Source of the DNA: Subtercola sp. Z020
Lineage (GTDB): Bacteria > Actinomycetota > Actinomycetes > Actinomycetales > Microbacteriaceae
Length of the DNA: 35,268 nucleotides
Assembly (NCBI RefSeq): GCF_002931235.1
Contig: NZ_PSTT01000010.1
Location: 1-35,268, forward strand
Direction of reading: 5' to 3'
A model generated the notes under the pieces. That model was given only the letters and a program-made list of their open reading frames with translations. It did no database searches and was not told where the DNA came from. A program made the position numbers and the translations under genes. Within the stretch, counting starts at the first letter, position 1. Each line of letters begins with the position of its first letter. This document shows, one piece after another, positions 14,938-23,948 of this stretch.

Positions 14938-17016
14938 ATGCGACACCTCACCGACTTCGTGAGTGGCAGGTTCACCGCGTGGATCGTGCTGGCCCTCGCT
15001 ATCGTGGCGGCGGGCATCCTGTTCGCCACCGCGCCCGCCAGCAGCGGAGCCGTCGCCCCCACCGCCGGTCTGCCTGCCAGCACCCAGTCGGCACAGGTCG
15101 CCGAGCTCGAGAAGCAGCTGCCGAATGCGGATGCCGGCTTCGCCCTCATCGTCTTCGACCGCGGCGGCGATGCGCTGACCGACGCCGACAAGACGGCCAT
15201 CCAGCAGCGCGCCGACGCGCTCGCCCCCGAGTCGCTCAGCGGTCAGCTGCCGCCCGCCCAGTTCTCTGACGATGGCACCACCGCGCTGCTCCCTCTTCCG
15301 CTGCCGGCAGCGACCGACTCCGACGCGCAGGGCGAACGCGTCGACAGCCTGCGCGAGACCGTGAAAGCCGATCTGCCCGACGGGCTGAACGCCTACCTGA
15401 CCGGGCCCGAGGGCTTCCAGGCCGATGTGGCCGCCGCGTTCCAGGGCGCCGACTTCCGCCTGCTGCTCGTGACCGTCATCGTGGTCGCCGTTCTGCTGCT
15501 CATCACCTACCGCAGCCCGTGGCTCTGGCTGGTTCCGCTCGCGGTCATCGGCCTCGCCGACGGGCTCGCCGGCATCATCGTCAAGCAGCTGGCCGAGGTC
15601 TTCGGCTTCACGATCGACGCATCCATCTCGGGCATCCTGTCGGTTCTGGTCTTCGGCGCGGGCACCAACTACGCGCTGCTGCTGATCGCCCGCTACCGGG
15701 AGGAACTGCGCCGAAACGAGAACCGGCGGGCAGCCATGTCCCGGGCGCTCCGCGGGGCGGGCCCGGCGGTGATCGCGAGCGGCAGCACCGTGACGCTCAG
15801 CCTGCTGACCCTGCTGTTCGCCGAACTCGAGGGCAACCGGGCTCTCGGCTTCGCCTGCGCCATCGGCATCGTGACCGCGATGGTGTTCGCCCTGCTCGTT
15901 CTGCCGGCGGCACTCGTCATCTTCGGTCGCGGCCTGTTCTGGCCGTTCGTTCCGGCCTTCGGCTCGGAGTCGCCGACCGAGCGCGGGTTCTGGTCGAAGC
16001 TCGGCCACGGCGTCTCTCGTCGGCCCGTGGTCGTGGTGGTCGGCAGCGTGGTGGTGCTCGGCGCGCTCGCCCTCGGCGCCCTGAACCTCAGCGTGGGCCT
16101 CTCACAGGTGCAGCAGTTCCGCGGCAACCCCGAGTCGGCCCAGGGCCAGGCGATCATCGACGAGGCCTTTCCCGCGGGCCAGAGCGCGCAGACGATCGTG
16201 ATCGCTCCGACGGATGCCGTGCAGAACGCGGCGTCGATCGCGACGAACACGGCCGGGGTCGCCTCCGTCGCGCAGGGTGCGTCGGCCGGTGACATCACGC
16301 AGCTGAGCCTGACTCTGGATGCCGAACCGCAGTCCGACGCCGCCTTCGAGACGATCGCGAACCTGCGGGCCGCCTACGCCGACGCCGGCAGCAGCGCGCT
16401 GGTGGGCGGAACGGATGCGACCGCTCTCGACGAGAAGACCGCCTCGGCGCACGACGAGGGCCTCATCATCCCGATCATCCTCGGCATCGTCTTCGTCGTG
16501 CTGCTCGTTCTGCTTCGTGCGCTCGTCGCACCCGTTCTGCTGATCATCACCGTGGTCGCCAGCTACTTCGCGAGCCTGGGCGCGGCGAACCTCGTGTTCA
16601 CGACTGTCTTCGCCATCCCCGCCTTCGACACGAACGTCGTGCTGTTCAGCTTTCTGTTCCTCGTGGCGCTGGGGGTGGACTACAACATCTTCCTGGTCAC
16701 CCGGGCCCGGGAGGAGGCCGGCCTCATCGGCACCCGGCCGGGCATGATCCACGCGCTGTCGGCGACCGGCGGGGTGATCACGAGCGCGGGCATCCTGCTC
16801 GCCGCGGTCTTCGCCGTGCTGAGCGTGCTGCCGATCATCGCGCTCACGCAGATCGGCGTCATCGTCGGCATCGGAGTGCTGCTCGACACCCTGCTGGTCA
16901 GAACCGTGCTGGTGCCGGCGCTCGTCTTCGTCACGGGCGATCGCTTCTGGCTGCCGTCGAAGCCCGCGAAGTCCGCCCCGGTCGGCCCGGCGAAGACCGT
17001 CTTCGACGCCCCGTAG
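14938..17016 (+). CDS. MMPL family transporter (YdfJ-like)
   Basis: A 692-residue RND-superfamily membrane protein driven by the proton gradient, predicted to move lipids or drugs outward. TM1 is at about 12-32 (WIVLALAIVAAGILFA), followed by an extracellular domain to about 170. TM2-6 run at about 175-355, a second extracellular domain at about 390-505, and TM7-12 to about 675. The TM4 motif reads FGAGTNY (N244), where many MMPL proteins have Asp-Tyr; the TM10 motif LGVDY keeps Asp (D581). Both are followed by the usual RxREE sequence. ATG 14938 begins the conserved MRHLTDF segment, although the upstream purine run is weak. It is divergent from the MarR gene with an operator between, and only 18 bp precede the RND gene, so the two are probably co-transcribed. 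The substrate is not readable. Confidence 0.92.
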   Translation: MRHLTDFVSGRFTAWIVLALAIVAAGILFATAPASSGAVAPTAGLPASTQSAQVAELEKQLPNADAGFALIVFDRGGDALTDADKTAIQQRADALAPESLSGQLPPAQFSDDGTTALLPLPLPAATDSDAQGERVDSLRETVKADLPDGLNAYLTGPEGFQADVAAAFQGADFRLLLVTVIVVAVLLLITYRSPWLWLVPLAVIGLADGLAGIIVKQLAEVFGFTIDASISGILSVLVFGAGTNYALLLIARYREELRRNENRRAAMSRALRGAGPAVIASGSTVTLSLLTLLFAELEGNRALGFACAIGIVTAMVFALLVLPAALVIFGRGLFWPFVPAFGSESPTERGFWSKLGHGVSRRPVVVVVGSVVVLGALALGALNLSVGLSQVQQFRGNPESAQGQAIIDEAFPAGQSAQTIVIAPTDAVQNAASIATNTAGVASVAQGASAGDITQLSLTLDAEPQSDAAFETIANLRAAYADAGSSALVGGTDATALDEKTASAHDEGLIIPIILGIVFVVLLVLLRALVAPVLLIITVVASYFASLGAANLVFTTVFAIPAFDTNVVLFSFLFLVALGVDYNIFLVTRAREEAGLIGTRPGMIHALSATGGVITSAGILLAAVFAVLSVLPIIALTQIGVIVGIGVLLDTLLVRTVLVPALVFVTGDRFWLPSKPAKSAPVGPAKTVFDAP

Positions 17017-17022
17017 AAGTGC

Positions 17023-17037
17023 GACACTGTAGCCATG
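17023..17037 (+). promoter_or_regulatory. Possible internal leaderless start of the RND gene
   Basis: GACACT (17023-17028) is followed by six bases and then ATG 17035. It resembles other leaderless starts in this window and could give the RND gene a transcript of its own within the operon. No good -35 is seen. Confidence 0.3.
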
Positions 17038-20000
17038 CATCTCCTCGCCGTGCTGAGCATGAAGAACCGGGCCCTGATCGCCCTCGTGACGATCGTGGTC
17101 GCCGTCTTCGGCGGGCTCGCGCTGACGAGCCTCAAGCAGGAGCTCATTCCGTCGATCGACTTTCCGCAGCTGGTCGTGCTGACGAACTATCCGGGAGCCG
17201 CGCCAGAGGTCGTGAACGACGACGTCTCGACGCCGATCGAGCAGGCGGTGCAGGGCGTCGAGGGCATCGACACCACCTCCGCGACATCCAGTACCAACCT
17301 CTCGATCGTGAACGCGACGTTCGTCTACGGCACGAATCTCGCCACCGCCGAACAGAAGATCACCCAGGCGATCAACCGCATCAAGTCGGCCCTGCCCGAA
17401 GACCTCGACCCGCAGGTGCTGAGCGGCGGGATCGCCGACTTCCCCGTCATCCAGATCGCTGTCACCGGCGGTGACACCACGGCGCTCGCCGCCTCGCTGA
17501 ACGCCTCGGCATTGACCGACATCGAGCAGGTCGACGGGGTGCGCGCCGCCCAGCTCGTCGGCGACCCGGGCCAGCGGGTCACCATCACGCCCGACAGCGC
17601 GAAGCTCGCCCAGGCCGGTCTGACAGAGGCCGCAGTGAAGACCGCCGTGACGTCGAACGGCACGCTGATTCCGGCTGGCTCCCTGACCGAGAACGGGTCG
17701 ACCCTGTCGGTGCAGGCCGGTTCGAAGCTCGGGTCGGTGAACGACATCCAGGCGCTGCCGTTGCCCGCGCAGAAAGACGGGGGCGGTGTCTACACGGTGG
17801 GGGATGTCGCGACCGTCGCGCTCGTCGACAACCCGGTGACCTCCATCTCCCGGGTGAACGGGCAGCCGGCGCTGACCATCGCGGTCACGAAGCTGCCCGC
17901 CGCGAACACCGTGGATGTGTCGAAGAGCGTACGCGATCTGCTGCCGCAGCTGCAGTCGGCGGTGCCCGGTGCGACGTTCACGGTCGTGTTCGACCAGGCC
18001 CCGTTCATCCAGCAGTCGATCGAGTCGCTCGCGACCGAGGGCCTGCTCGGGCTGTTCTTCGCGGTGGTCATCATTCTCGTGTTCCTGCTGTCTGTGCGTT
18101 CGACGCTGGTGACGGCGATCTCGATCCCGACGTCGGTGCTCATCACCTTCATCGGGTTGCAGGCGGCGAACTACACGCTCAACATCCTGACGCTCGGTGC
18201 CCTGACGATCGCGATCGGCCGGGTGGTCGACGACTCGATCGTGGTGATCGAGAACATCAAGCGGCACCTCTCCCAGGCGGAGGCCGGCGGCCCGATCAAC
18301 GGGGCCACGCGGGCGGAGGTCATCGTCGAGGCGGTGCGCGAAGTCGCCACGGCCATCACGGCGTCGACCATCACGACGGTCGCGGTCTTCCTGCCGATCT
18401 CCTTCGTGCAGGGAACGACCGGGGAGCTGTTCCGTCCGTTCGCCCTCACGGTGACGATCGCACTGGTCGCCTCGCTGCTTGTGGCGCTCACGATCGTTCC
18501 GGTGCTGGCGTACTGGTTCCTCGGCAGCAGGCACCGCACGGCACGATCCGTTCGCGACACCGTGGCGGTCGCGGGCGCGGCGCTCCCGGGTGCCGGCCGG
18601 CGTGCCCGCCGCCAGGCGGCCGTGATCGACGACGAGGCGCCGACCGCCCTGCAGCGCCGGTACCTGCCGATCATCACCTGGACCCTGCAGCACTCGTTCG
18701 TGACGTTGCTCATCGCCGTCGTCATCCTCGTGGGCACCGGCGGCCTCGCCGTCTTCATGAAGACGAACTTCCTCGGCTCGAGCGGCCAGAACACGCTCAC
18801 CGTGACGCAGACCGTGCCGGTCGGGGCGAGCCTGGCGGTTCAGGATGCCGCGGCCCAGAAGGTCGAGGCGGCGCTGCAGGGTATCGCGGGCATCCAGACC
18901 GTGCAGGCCTCCATCGGCTCCAGCGGCAGCAGCCTCCGCGATGCGTTCGTCGGCGGTGGCGGCAACGCGATCACCTACTCGATCACCACCGACGCCGATG
19001 CCGACCAGGATGCGCTGCAGAGCACGGTGCGCACCGATCTCGCGGCGATTCCCGACGCCGGGCAGATCTCGGTCGCGGCGTCGGCCGGGTTCGGTACGTC
19101 GAACGACATCGCCGTCGACATCACGGCGACGAACCAGGCCGACCTGCAGACCGCTGCCGCCGCGGTGCTCGCCTCTGTGCAGGGCCTCGATGGCATCACC
19201 CAGAGCTCGTCGAACCTCGCCGCGACGAGGCCGTACATCGCGGTCGCCGTCGACCGCGCCAAGGCGGTGCAGGCCGGTCTCAGCGAGGTGGCCGTCGGCT
19301 CCCTCGTCGCCAACGCGATGCAGCCGCAGACGGTCGGGTCGATCACGATCGACAGCACGCAGTACACGATCTACATCGCGAGCGACACGACGCCCACGAC
19401 GCAGGCCGAGCTCGCGGCCCTGCAGATTCCGACGGCCACCGGCCCGGTGCGGCTCGACTCGCTGGCCACGGTCTCGCAGGTCGCCGGCCCCGACACGATC
19501 ACCACGAGCAAGGGTCTGCGTACTGCGGCCGTGACGGTCACTCCGTCGAGCGACAACCTCGGCTCGGCCAGTTCGGAGGTGCAGAAGGCGGTCGACGCCG
19601 TGCAGCTGCCCGCCGGTGCGACGGCCGAGCTCGGCGGCGCCACCTCCGACCAGGGCGAGGCCTTCCGACAGCTCTTCATCGCGCTGCTCGCCGCCATCCT
19701 GATCGTCTACGTGGTGATGGTCGCCACCTTCAAGAGCCTGCTGCAGCCGCTTCTGCTGCTGGTCTCTGTGCCGTTCGCCGCCACAGGGGCCATCGCCCTG
19801 CAGGTGGTGTCGGGCATCCCGCTCGGCGTGCCGTCGATCATCGGTGTGCTGATGCTCATCGGTATCGTCGTGACCAACGCGATCGTGCTGGTCGACCTGG
19901 TGAACCAGTACAGGGGGAGGGGCCTGCTCGTTCGGGAGGCGCTCATCCAGGGCTCGTCGCGGCGCCTCCGCCCCATTCTCATGACGGCGCTCGCGACGAT

Positions 20001-20214
20001 CTTCGCCCTGCTGCCCATGGCCATCGGGCTGACCGGCCACGGCGGGTTCATCTCGCAGCCGCTCGCCATCGTGGTGATCGGCGGGCTGGTCTCGTCGACG
20101 GTGCTGACGCTGATCGTGCTGCCCGTCCTCTACAACCTCGTGATGGGCTGGCTCGAACGCCGGCACCTCCGGCGCGAGCAGCGCTTCGAAGCTGGGAGAC
20201 AGCCGACGGACTGA
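17035..20214 (+). CDS. RND efflux permease, HAE1/SwrC-like
   Basis: A 1059-residue proton-driven exporter of the AcrB fold. TM1 (about 11-30) is followed by the LKQELIPSIDFPQLVVLTNYPGAAPEVV segment typical of the hydrophobe/amphiphile efflux group. The TM4 proton-relay motif AIGRVVDDSIVVIENI carries the paired Asp residues near 401-402. The TM10 motif IGIVVTNAIVLVD has Thr at the place where AcrB has Lys, as in Gram-positive relatives. Two large extracellular porter domains flank the two TM bundles, and a charged loop near 500-540 joins the halves. The length is normal. It follows the MMPL gene by 18 bp under probable MarR control. No membrane-fusion or outer-membrane partner is encoded nearby, as is usual in Gram-positive bacteria. 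Surfactant or drug export is a family-based guess. Confidence 0.93.
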   Translation: MHLLAVLSMKNRALIALVTIVVAVFGGLALTSLKQELIPSIDFPQLVVLTNYPGAAPEVVNDDVSTPIEQAVQGVEGIDTTSATSSTNLSIVNATFVYGTNLATAEQKITQAINRIKSALPEDLDPQVLSGGIADFPVIQIAVTGGDTTALAASLNASALTDIEQVDGVRAAQLVGDPGQRVTITPDSAKLAQAGLTEAAVKTAVTSNGTLIPAGSLTENGSTLSVQAGSKLGSVNDIQALPLPAQKDGGGVYTVGDVATVALVDNPVTSISRVNGQPALTIAVTKLPAANTVDVSKSVRDLLPQLQSAVPGATFTVVFDQAPFIQQSIESLATEGLLGLFFAVVIILVFLLSVRSTLVTAISIPTSVLITFIGLQAANYTLNILTLGALTIAIGRVVDDSIVVIENIKRHLSQAEAGGPINGATRAEVIVEAVREVATAITASTITTVAVFLPISFVQGTTGELFRPFALTVTIALVASLLVALTIVPVLAYWFLGSRHRTARSVRDTVAVAGAALPGAGRRARRQAAVIDDEAPTALQRRYLPIITWTLQHSFVTLLIAVVILVGTGGLAVFMKTNFLGSSGQNTLTVTQTVPVGASLAVQDAAAQKVEAALQGIAGIQTVQASIGSSGSSLRDAFVGGGGNAITYSITTDADADQDALQSTVRTDLAAIPDAGQISVAASAGFGTSNDIAVDITATNQADLQTAAAAVLASVQGLDGITQSSSNLAATRPYIAVAVDRAKAVQAGLSEVAVGSLVANAMQPQTVGSITIDSTQYTIYIASDTTPTTQAELAALQIPTATGPVRLDSLATVSQVAGPDTITTSKGLRTAAVTVTPSSDNLGSASSEVQKAVDAVQLPAGATAELGGATSDQGEAFRQLFIALLAAILIVYVVMVATFKSLLQPLLLLVSVPFAATGAIALQVVSGIPLGVPSIIGVLMLIGIVVTNAIVLVDLVNQYRGRGLLVREALIQGSSRRLRPILMTALATIFALLPMAIGLTGHGGFISQPLAIVVIGGLVSSTVLTLIVLPVLYNLVMGWLERRHLRREQRFEAGRQPTD

Positions 20215-20229
20215 CCGATCGTGCAGAAC

Positions 20230-20245
20230 CTGACCGAGCGGTCAG
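20230..20245. promoter_or_regulatory. TetR autoregulatory operator
   Basis: CTGACCGAGCGGTCAG is a perfect palindrome with 7-bp arms around AG. It covers the expected -35 region of the TetR gene, one base before the -10 TAAAGT (20247-20252). The GTG start follows seven bases after the -10. Binding here would shut off the whole operon. Confidence 0.7.
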
Positions 20246-20259
20246 GTAAAGTCGATCGA

Positions 20260-20868
20260 GTGAAACCGCCCGCCACCCTCCGCTCAGACCGGCCCGACCC
20301 GGCCGCCGAGCTGAAGGCGGTCGCCCTGCAACTCTTTGTCGAGACGAGCTACGCCGGTGCCTCGCTGCAGCAGATCGCCGACGCGGCGGGCTACTCGAAG
20401 TCGAGTGTGCTCTACCACTTCGCGTCGAAGGAAGCACTGCTCGAGGCCGCCCTGCGCCCGGCCGTCGCGCGACTCGGCGAGTTGCTCGACGACTCGGTCA
20501 GCCGCATCTCGGATGCCCGGCTGCGCACCGCGTTCGTCGACGAGTTCATCGACTTCCTGCTGGTCTACGGGCTCGAGGCCCACATCGTGATCAACCAGGG
20601 CCAGTCGCTCGCGGGCATCCCGATCATCGATGAGGCCCGCGAATTCATCGTCCGCTTGGGCGACGCCTTCAAGAGCGGGCTGTCGACGACCGAACAGCGC
20701 ATCCGCCTCGGCGTGGCGCTGGCCGGCGCCGCCTACGTCGTCGCCACGGGCGTCTCACTCCAGGGCACCATCGACACCGAGCCCATCGACGACCTGCGCC
20801 GCTCGCTGGTCGGCGTCGTCACCGAACTCCTCCTCCCGCTCGCAGCCGCACCGACCGTCACTCTCTAG
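20260..20868 (+). CDS. TetR family transcriptional regulator
   Basis: A 202-residue regulator. The N-terminal helix-turn-helix spans about 15-60 (AAELKAVALQLFVETSYAGASLQQIADAAGYSKSSVLYHFASKEALLEAAL), which is a standard TetR DNA-binding domain. The rest is an all-helical ligand-binding and dimer domain without a recognisable ligand signature. GTG 20260 is chosen over GTG 20221 because the promoter and the operator lie between the two, and because the -10 is seven bases upstream (leaderless). It precedes the MMPL gene by 11 bp and the YhgE/Pip gene overlaps that one, so the three genes appear to be one autoregulated operon. Induction by a membrane-active compound is inferred from the targets. 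Confidence 0.92.
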   Translation: MKPPATLRSDRPDPAAELKAVALQLFVETSYAGASLQQIADAAGYSKSSVLYHFASKEALLEAALRPAVARLGELLDDSVSRISDARLRTAFVDEFIDFLLVYGLEAHIVINQGQSLAGIPIIDEAREFIVRLGDAFKSGLSTTEQRIRLGVALAGAAYVVATGVSLQGTIDTEPIDDLRRSLVGVVTELLLPLAAAPTVTL

Positions 20869-20879
20869 GGGTCAGCACC

Positions 20880-23800
20880 ATGGCAACACTGCTCTACCGC
20901 ATCGGCCGTTTCTCCTTCCGCCACCCCTGGCGTGTGATCGTGGCCTGGTTCCTGCTGCTCGGCGCTATCCTCGGCGGGGGCGTCGCACTCGGCGGCAGCT
21001 ACGACGAGGGCTTCTCCATCCCGGGCACGGAGTCGCAGCAGACGCTCGACAAGCTCGACGCGGTGTTCCCCGCAGTGGCCGGGTCGAGCGCGCAGGTGGT
21101 CTTCCAGGTGCCCGAGGGGCAGACCGTGAACGACGCTGCCGACCAGGCGGCCATCACGGCGGTGACGGATGCCATCGCCAAGATCCCGCACGTCAGCTCG
21201 GTGGTGACGCCCTACTCGGAGTACGCCACCAATGCGATCTCGGCTGACAAGACGATCGCCTTCGCCTCCGTGTCGTTCGATGGGCCGACCATCGACATCC
21301 CGGCCTCGACGATCGATGCCGTGCAGGCGACCCGGTCGCTCGCGGCCGACGCAGGCATCCGTGTCGAGTTCGGCGGCCAGGTCTTTCAGGACAACACGGT
21401 GGGAATCTCTCCCTCTGAGGGCCTCGGCGTGCTGTTCGCCGCCGTCGTGCTCTTCATCACCTTCGGCTCGCTGCTCGCCGCGGGCCTCCCGCTGCTCTCG
21501 GCGATCATCGGTGTGGGTATCTCCATCGGCGCCGTCACGCTGGCGACGGCGTTCGCCTCGATCTCGAGCACCGCTCCGCTGCTCGCCGTCATGATCGGGC
21601 TCGCGGTCGGCATCGACTACGCCCTGTTCATTCTGTCGAGGCACAGAACGCAGCTCGCCCAGGGGCAGGAGCCAGAGGAGTCCGCCGCCCAGGCCGTCGC
21701 CACGGCGGGAAGCGCGGTCGTCTTCGCGGGAACCACCGTCATCATCGCCCTGCTCGGCCTGCTCGTCGTCGGCATCCCGTTCCTCAGCGTGATGGGTGTG
21801 GCCGCCGCCTTCGCCGTGTTCATCTCGGTCTGCATCGCGGCGACACTGCTTCCCGCCATCATGGGGCTCGCGAAGAACCGGCTGCGGCCCAAGCGCGGTT
21901 CGCGGGTCGAGCGGCGGGCGCTCGCAGCTCTCGTGCACGACGAGGTCGAGCCCTCCGCTGCGGTCGTGGCTCCGGATGCCGCACTGCACCCGCACGCCGC
22001 CCCCGTCGTCGACGTGCCCGACACCGCCCCGGTTCACGCCGGTGCCCACGCCGCCGGCGCCGCCCCGGGAACCAAGCCGGTCTCGCGCTCGATGGGCGCC
22101 CGCTGGGTCGGGCTCGTGATGAAGGCGCCGATCGTGTTCATCATCGCCGTCTGCGGGATCGTCGGAGTCTCGGCAATTCCCGCCTTCAGTCTCGACCTGA
22201 ACCTGCCGACCTCCGGCCAGCAGCCCGCCGACTCGACGAACCGCCAGGCCTACGACCTCGTCGCGAAGGGCTTCGGCCCGGGCTACAACGGCCCGCTGAT
22301 CGTCGTCGCCGACATCACGCAGTCCACCGACATCCAGGGCATCCTGACGAAGATCGGTGACGAACTGAAGACTGTTCCGGGTGTCGCGGCCGTGGGCCAG
22401 GGGGTGCCCGACCCGACCGTCGACACGGCGATCTTCCAGGTGATTCCGACCACCGCCCCCGATTCGCCCGAGACCAAGACGCTCGTGCACGACCTGCGCG
22501 ACCTGAACGGCAAGATCACCGACGACCTGGGAACGCCGATCGCCGTGACCGGCCAGACCGCCGTCGCCGTCGACATCTCCGATCTGCTGACCGCTGCGCT
22601 GCTGCCGTTCGGCATTCTGGTCGTCGGGCTCTCGATCGTGCTTCTGGCGATGGTGTTCCGGTCGATCGCCGTGCCGATCAAGGCCGCTGTCGGCTTTCTC
22701 TTCTCGGTCGGTGCGAGCTTCGGCGTCACGGTCGCCGTCTTCCAGTGGGGCTGGGGCGCCGATCTGCTGAACATCGCGACCTCGGGGCCGCTGATCAGCT
22801 TCCTGCCCATTCTGCTGATGGCCATTCTGTTCGGGCTCGCGATGGACTATGAGGTGTTCCTGGTGTCGGGGATGCGCGAAGAGTTCGTCAAGACGAAGGA
22901 TGCCCGCCGGGCGGTGCGCGTCGGCTTCGTGCAGGGCGCCCGCGTGGTGACCGCTGCGGCACTCATCATGTTCTTCGTCTTCTTCGCGTTCGTGCCGGAG
23001 GGTACGGGGGCCATCAAGCAGATCGCCCTCGCGCTCGCGGTGGGAGTCTTCGTCGACGCGTTCCTGGTGCGCATGACGCTGGTGCCCGCCGTGATGACCC
23101 TGCTCGGCAGTGCGGCGTGGAAGCTGCCTGCCGGCCTCGCGCGCATCCTGCCGAACGTCGACGTGGAGGGGGAGGGGCTGCGCGAGCACATCTCCAGCGC
23201 GGCCTGGGCCTCGACCCACACCGACGACCTCATCACCGCAGAGCACCTCGTCATCAGCGGAGTCGAGAACTCGATCGACCTCTCCCTCCCCGCCCGCACG
23301 GCGCTGGTGCTCGTCGGCGACACCACCTCGCGCCGGCTCGTCGGCGCCACACTCGCCGGGCGACTCGTTCCGGAGTCGGGGGAGCTGCAGGTGCTCGGCC
23401 TGACGGTTCCCTCGGAGTCGGGTGCGCTCAGTCGCCGGGTGACCCTCGTCGACCTCGGCTCGTTCCGGCCCGACCTCGAGACGGCCGTGGGAGCGGCATT
23501 CGCCGAACGCCTGCGGTTCGCCCGCCCGCTCTTCCGCCGCGGTGCGTTCCGCGCCCAGGTCCACACCCTGGTCGATGACGTCAACCGAGCGCTCGCGAGC
23601 GTGCCGGGCGAGCTGCCGATCGGCGCGGAGACGGCCCTCGGGTCACTGAGCCCGGTGGCGAGCGCGCTCGTGCTCGCCGCGCTGGGTCTGGCCGACGGCG
23701 GGTCGATGCTTGTGCTCGACACCGGCGACGCCGGTGCGCCGTTCGAGAGCGCCGCGCAGTTCGCCGACGCTCTGTCGGCCCTCGTGCCGGCCGAGACCAC

Positions 23801-23948
23801 GCTCGTGCTCGGTGTTCCGGCCGGGGCAGAGCGGGCATCCGGTTCCCCCTCTCCATCGACAGCGTCGACCGCACCCTCCGCCGGCCGCCGCGGCCTTCTC
23901 ACCCTCGAACTCTCTGAACCGTCACGTCACGAAGGATCCCTCCGATGA
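20880..23948 (+). CDS. MMPL transporter fused to a degenerate ABC-ATPase-like domain
   Basis: A 1022-residue protein. Residues 1 to about 770 are a full MMPL/RND transporter: TM1 at about 18-38, an extracellular domain, TM2-6, an Ala/Pro/His-rich cytosolic linker (about 345-405), then the second half. Both proton-relay pairs are intact (D246 in GIDY, D656 in AMDY). Residues 781-1022 run in the order of an ABC nucleotide-binding domain: ITAEHLVI, LPARTALVLVGD, SGELQVLGL, RRVTLVDLGSF, a LGSLSPVASALVLAALGL helix at the signature position, and SMLVLD. However, the Walker A site reads GDTTSRRL (813-820) without GK[ST], the LSGGQ signature is absent, and DTGD replaces the Asp-Glu of Walker B. It is therefore probably catalytically dead. 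ATG 20880 follows GGGGTC, 11 bp after the TetR gene. The stop overlaps the YhgE/Pip start (ATGA). Confidence 0.9.
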   Translation: MATLLYRIGRFSFRHPWRVIVAWFLLLGAILGGGVALGGSYDEGFSIPGTESQQTLDKLDAVFPAVAGSSAQVVFQVPEGQTVNDAADQAAITAVTDAIAKIPHVSSVVTPYSEYATNAISADKTIAFASVSFDGPTIDIPASTIDAVQATRSLAADAGIRVEFGGQVFQDNTVGISPSEGLGVLFAAVVLFITFGSLLAAGLPLLSAIIGVGISIGAVTLATAFASISSTAPLLAVMIGLAVGIDYALFILSRHRTQLAQGQEPEESAAQAVATAGSAVVFAGTTVIIALLGLLVVGIPFLSVMGVAAAFAVFISVCIAATLLPAIMGLAKNRLRPKRGSRVERRALAALVHDEVEPSAAVVAPDAALHPHAAPVVDVPDTAPVHAGAHAAGAAPGTKPVSRSMGARWVGLVMKAPIVFIIAVCGIVGVSAIPAFSLDLNLPTSGQQPADSTNRQAYDLVAKGFGPGYNGPLIVVADITQSTDIQGILTKIGDELKTVPGVAAVGQGVPDPTVDTAIFQVIPTTAPDSPETKTLVHDLRDLNGKITDDLGTPIAVTGQTAVAVDISDLLTAALLPFGILVVGLSIVLLAMVFRSIAVPIKAAVGFLFSVGASFGVTVAVFQWGWGADLLNIATSGPLISFLPILLMAILFGLAMDYEVFLVSGMREEFVKTKDARRAVRVGFVQGARVVTAAALIMFFVFFAFVPEGTGAIKQIALALAVGVFVDAFLVRMTLVPAVMTLLGSAAWKLPAGLARILPNVDVEGEGLREHISSAAWASTHTDDLITAEHLVISGVENSIDLSLPARTALVLVGDTTSRRLVGATLAGRLVPESGELQVLGLTVPSESGALSRRVTLVDLGSFRPDLETAVGAAFAERLRFARPLFRRGAFRAQVHTLVDDVNRALASVPGELPIGAETALGSLSPVASALVLAALGLADGGSMLVLDTGDAGAPFESAAQFADALSALVPAETTLVLGVPAGAERASGSPSPSTASTAPSAGRRGLLTLELSEPSRHEGSLR

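Noticed and set aside
16102-20166. Very long open frame on the minus strand (over 1300 codons) opposite the RND gene
   Set aside because: It is the antisense shadow of a clear RND pump in GC-rich DNA. Its translation is His/Arg/Asp low-complexity with no domain or start signal.
20865-23564. Minus-strand open frame of about 900 codons opposite the MMPL-pseudoABC gene
   Set aside because: It is a codon-bias shadow: Arg/Asp/His-rich translation, no ribosome site, opposite a recognisable transporter.
23220-23948. A separate ABC ATPase gene after the MMPL gene, split by a frameshift
   Set aside because: The reading frame is continuous from the MMPL part through the domain to the ATGA overlap. 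The missing motifs are absent in all frames, so it is degenerate rather than frameshifted.
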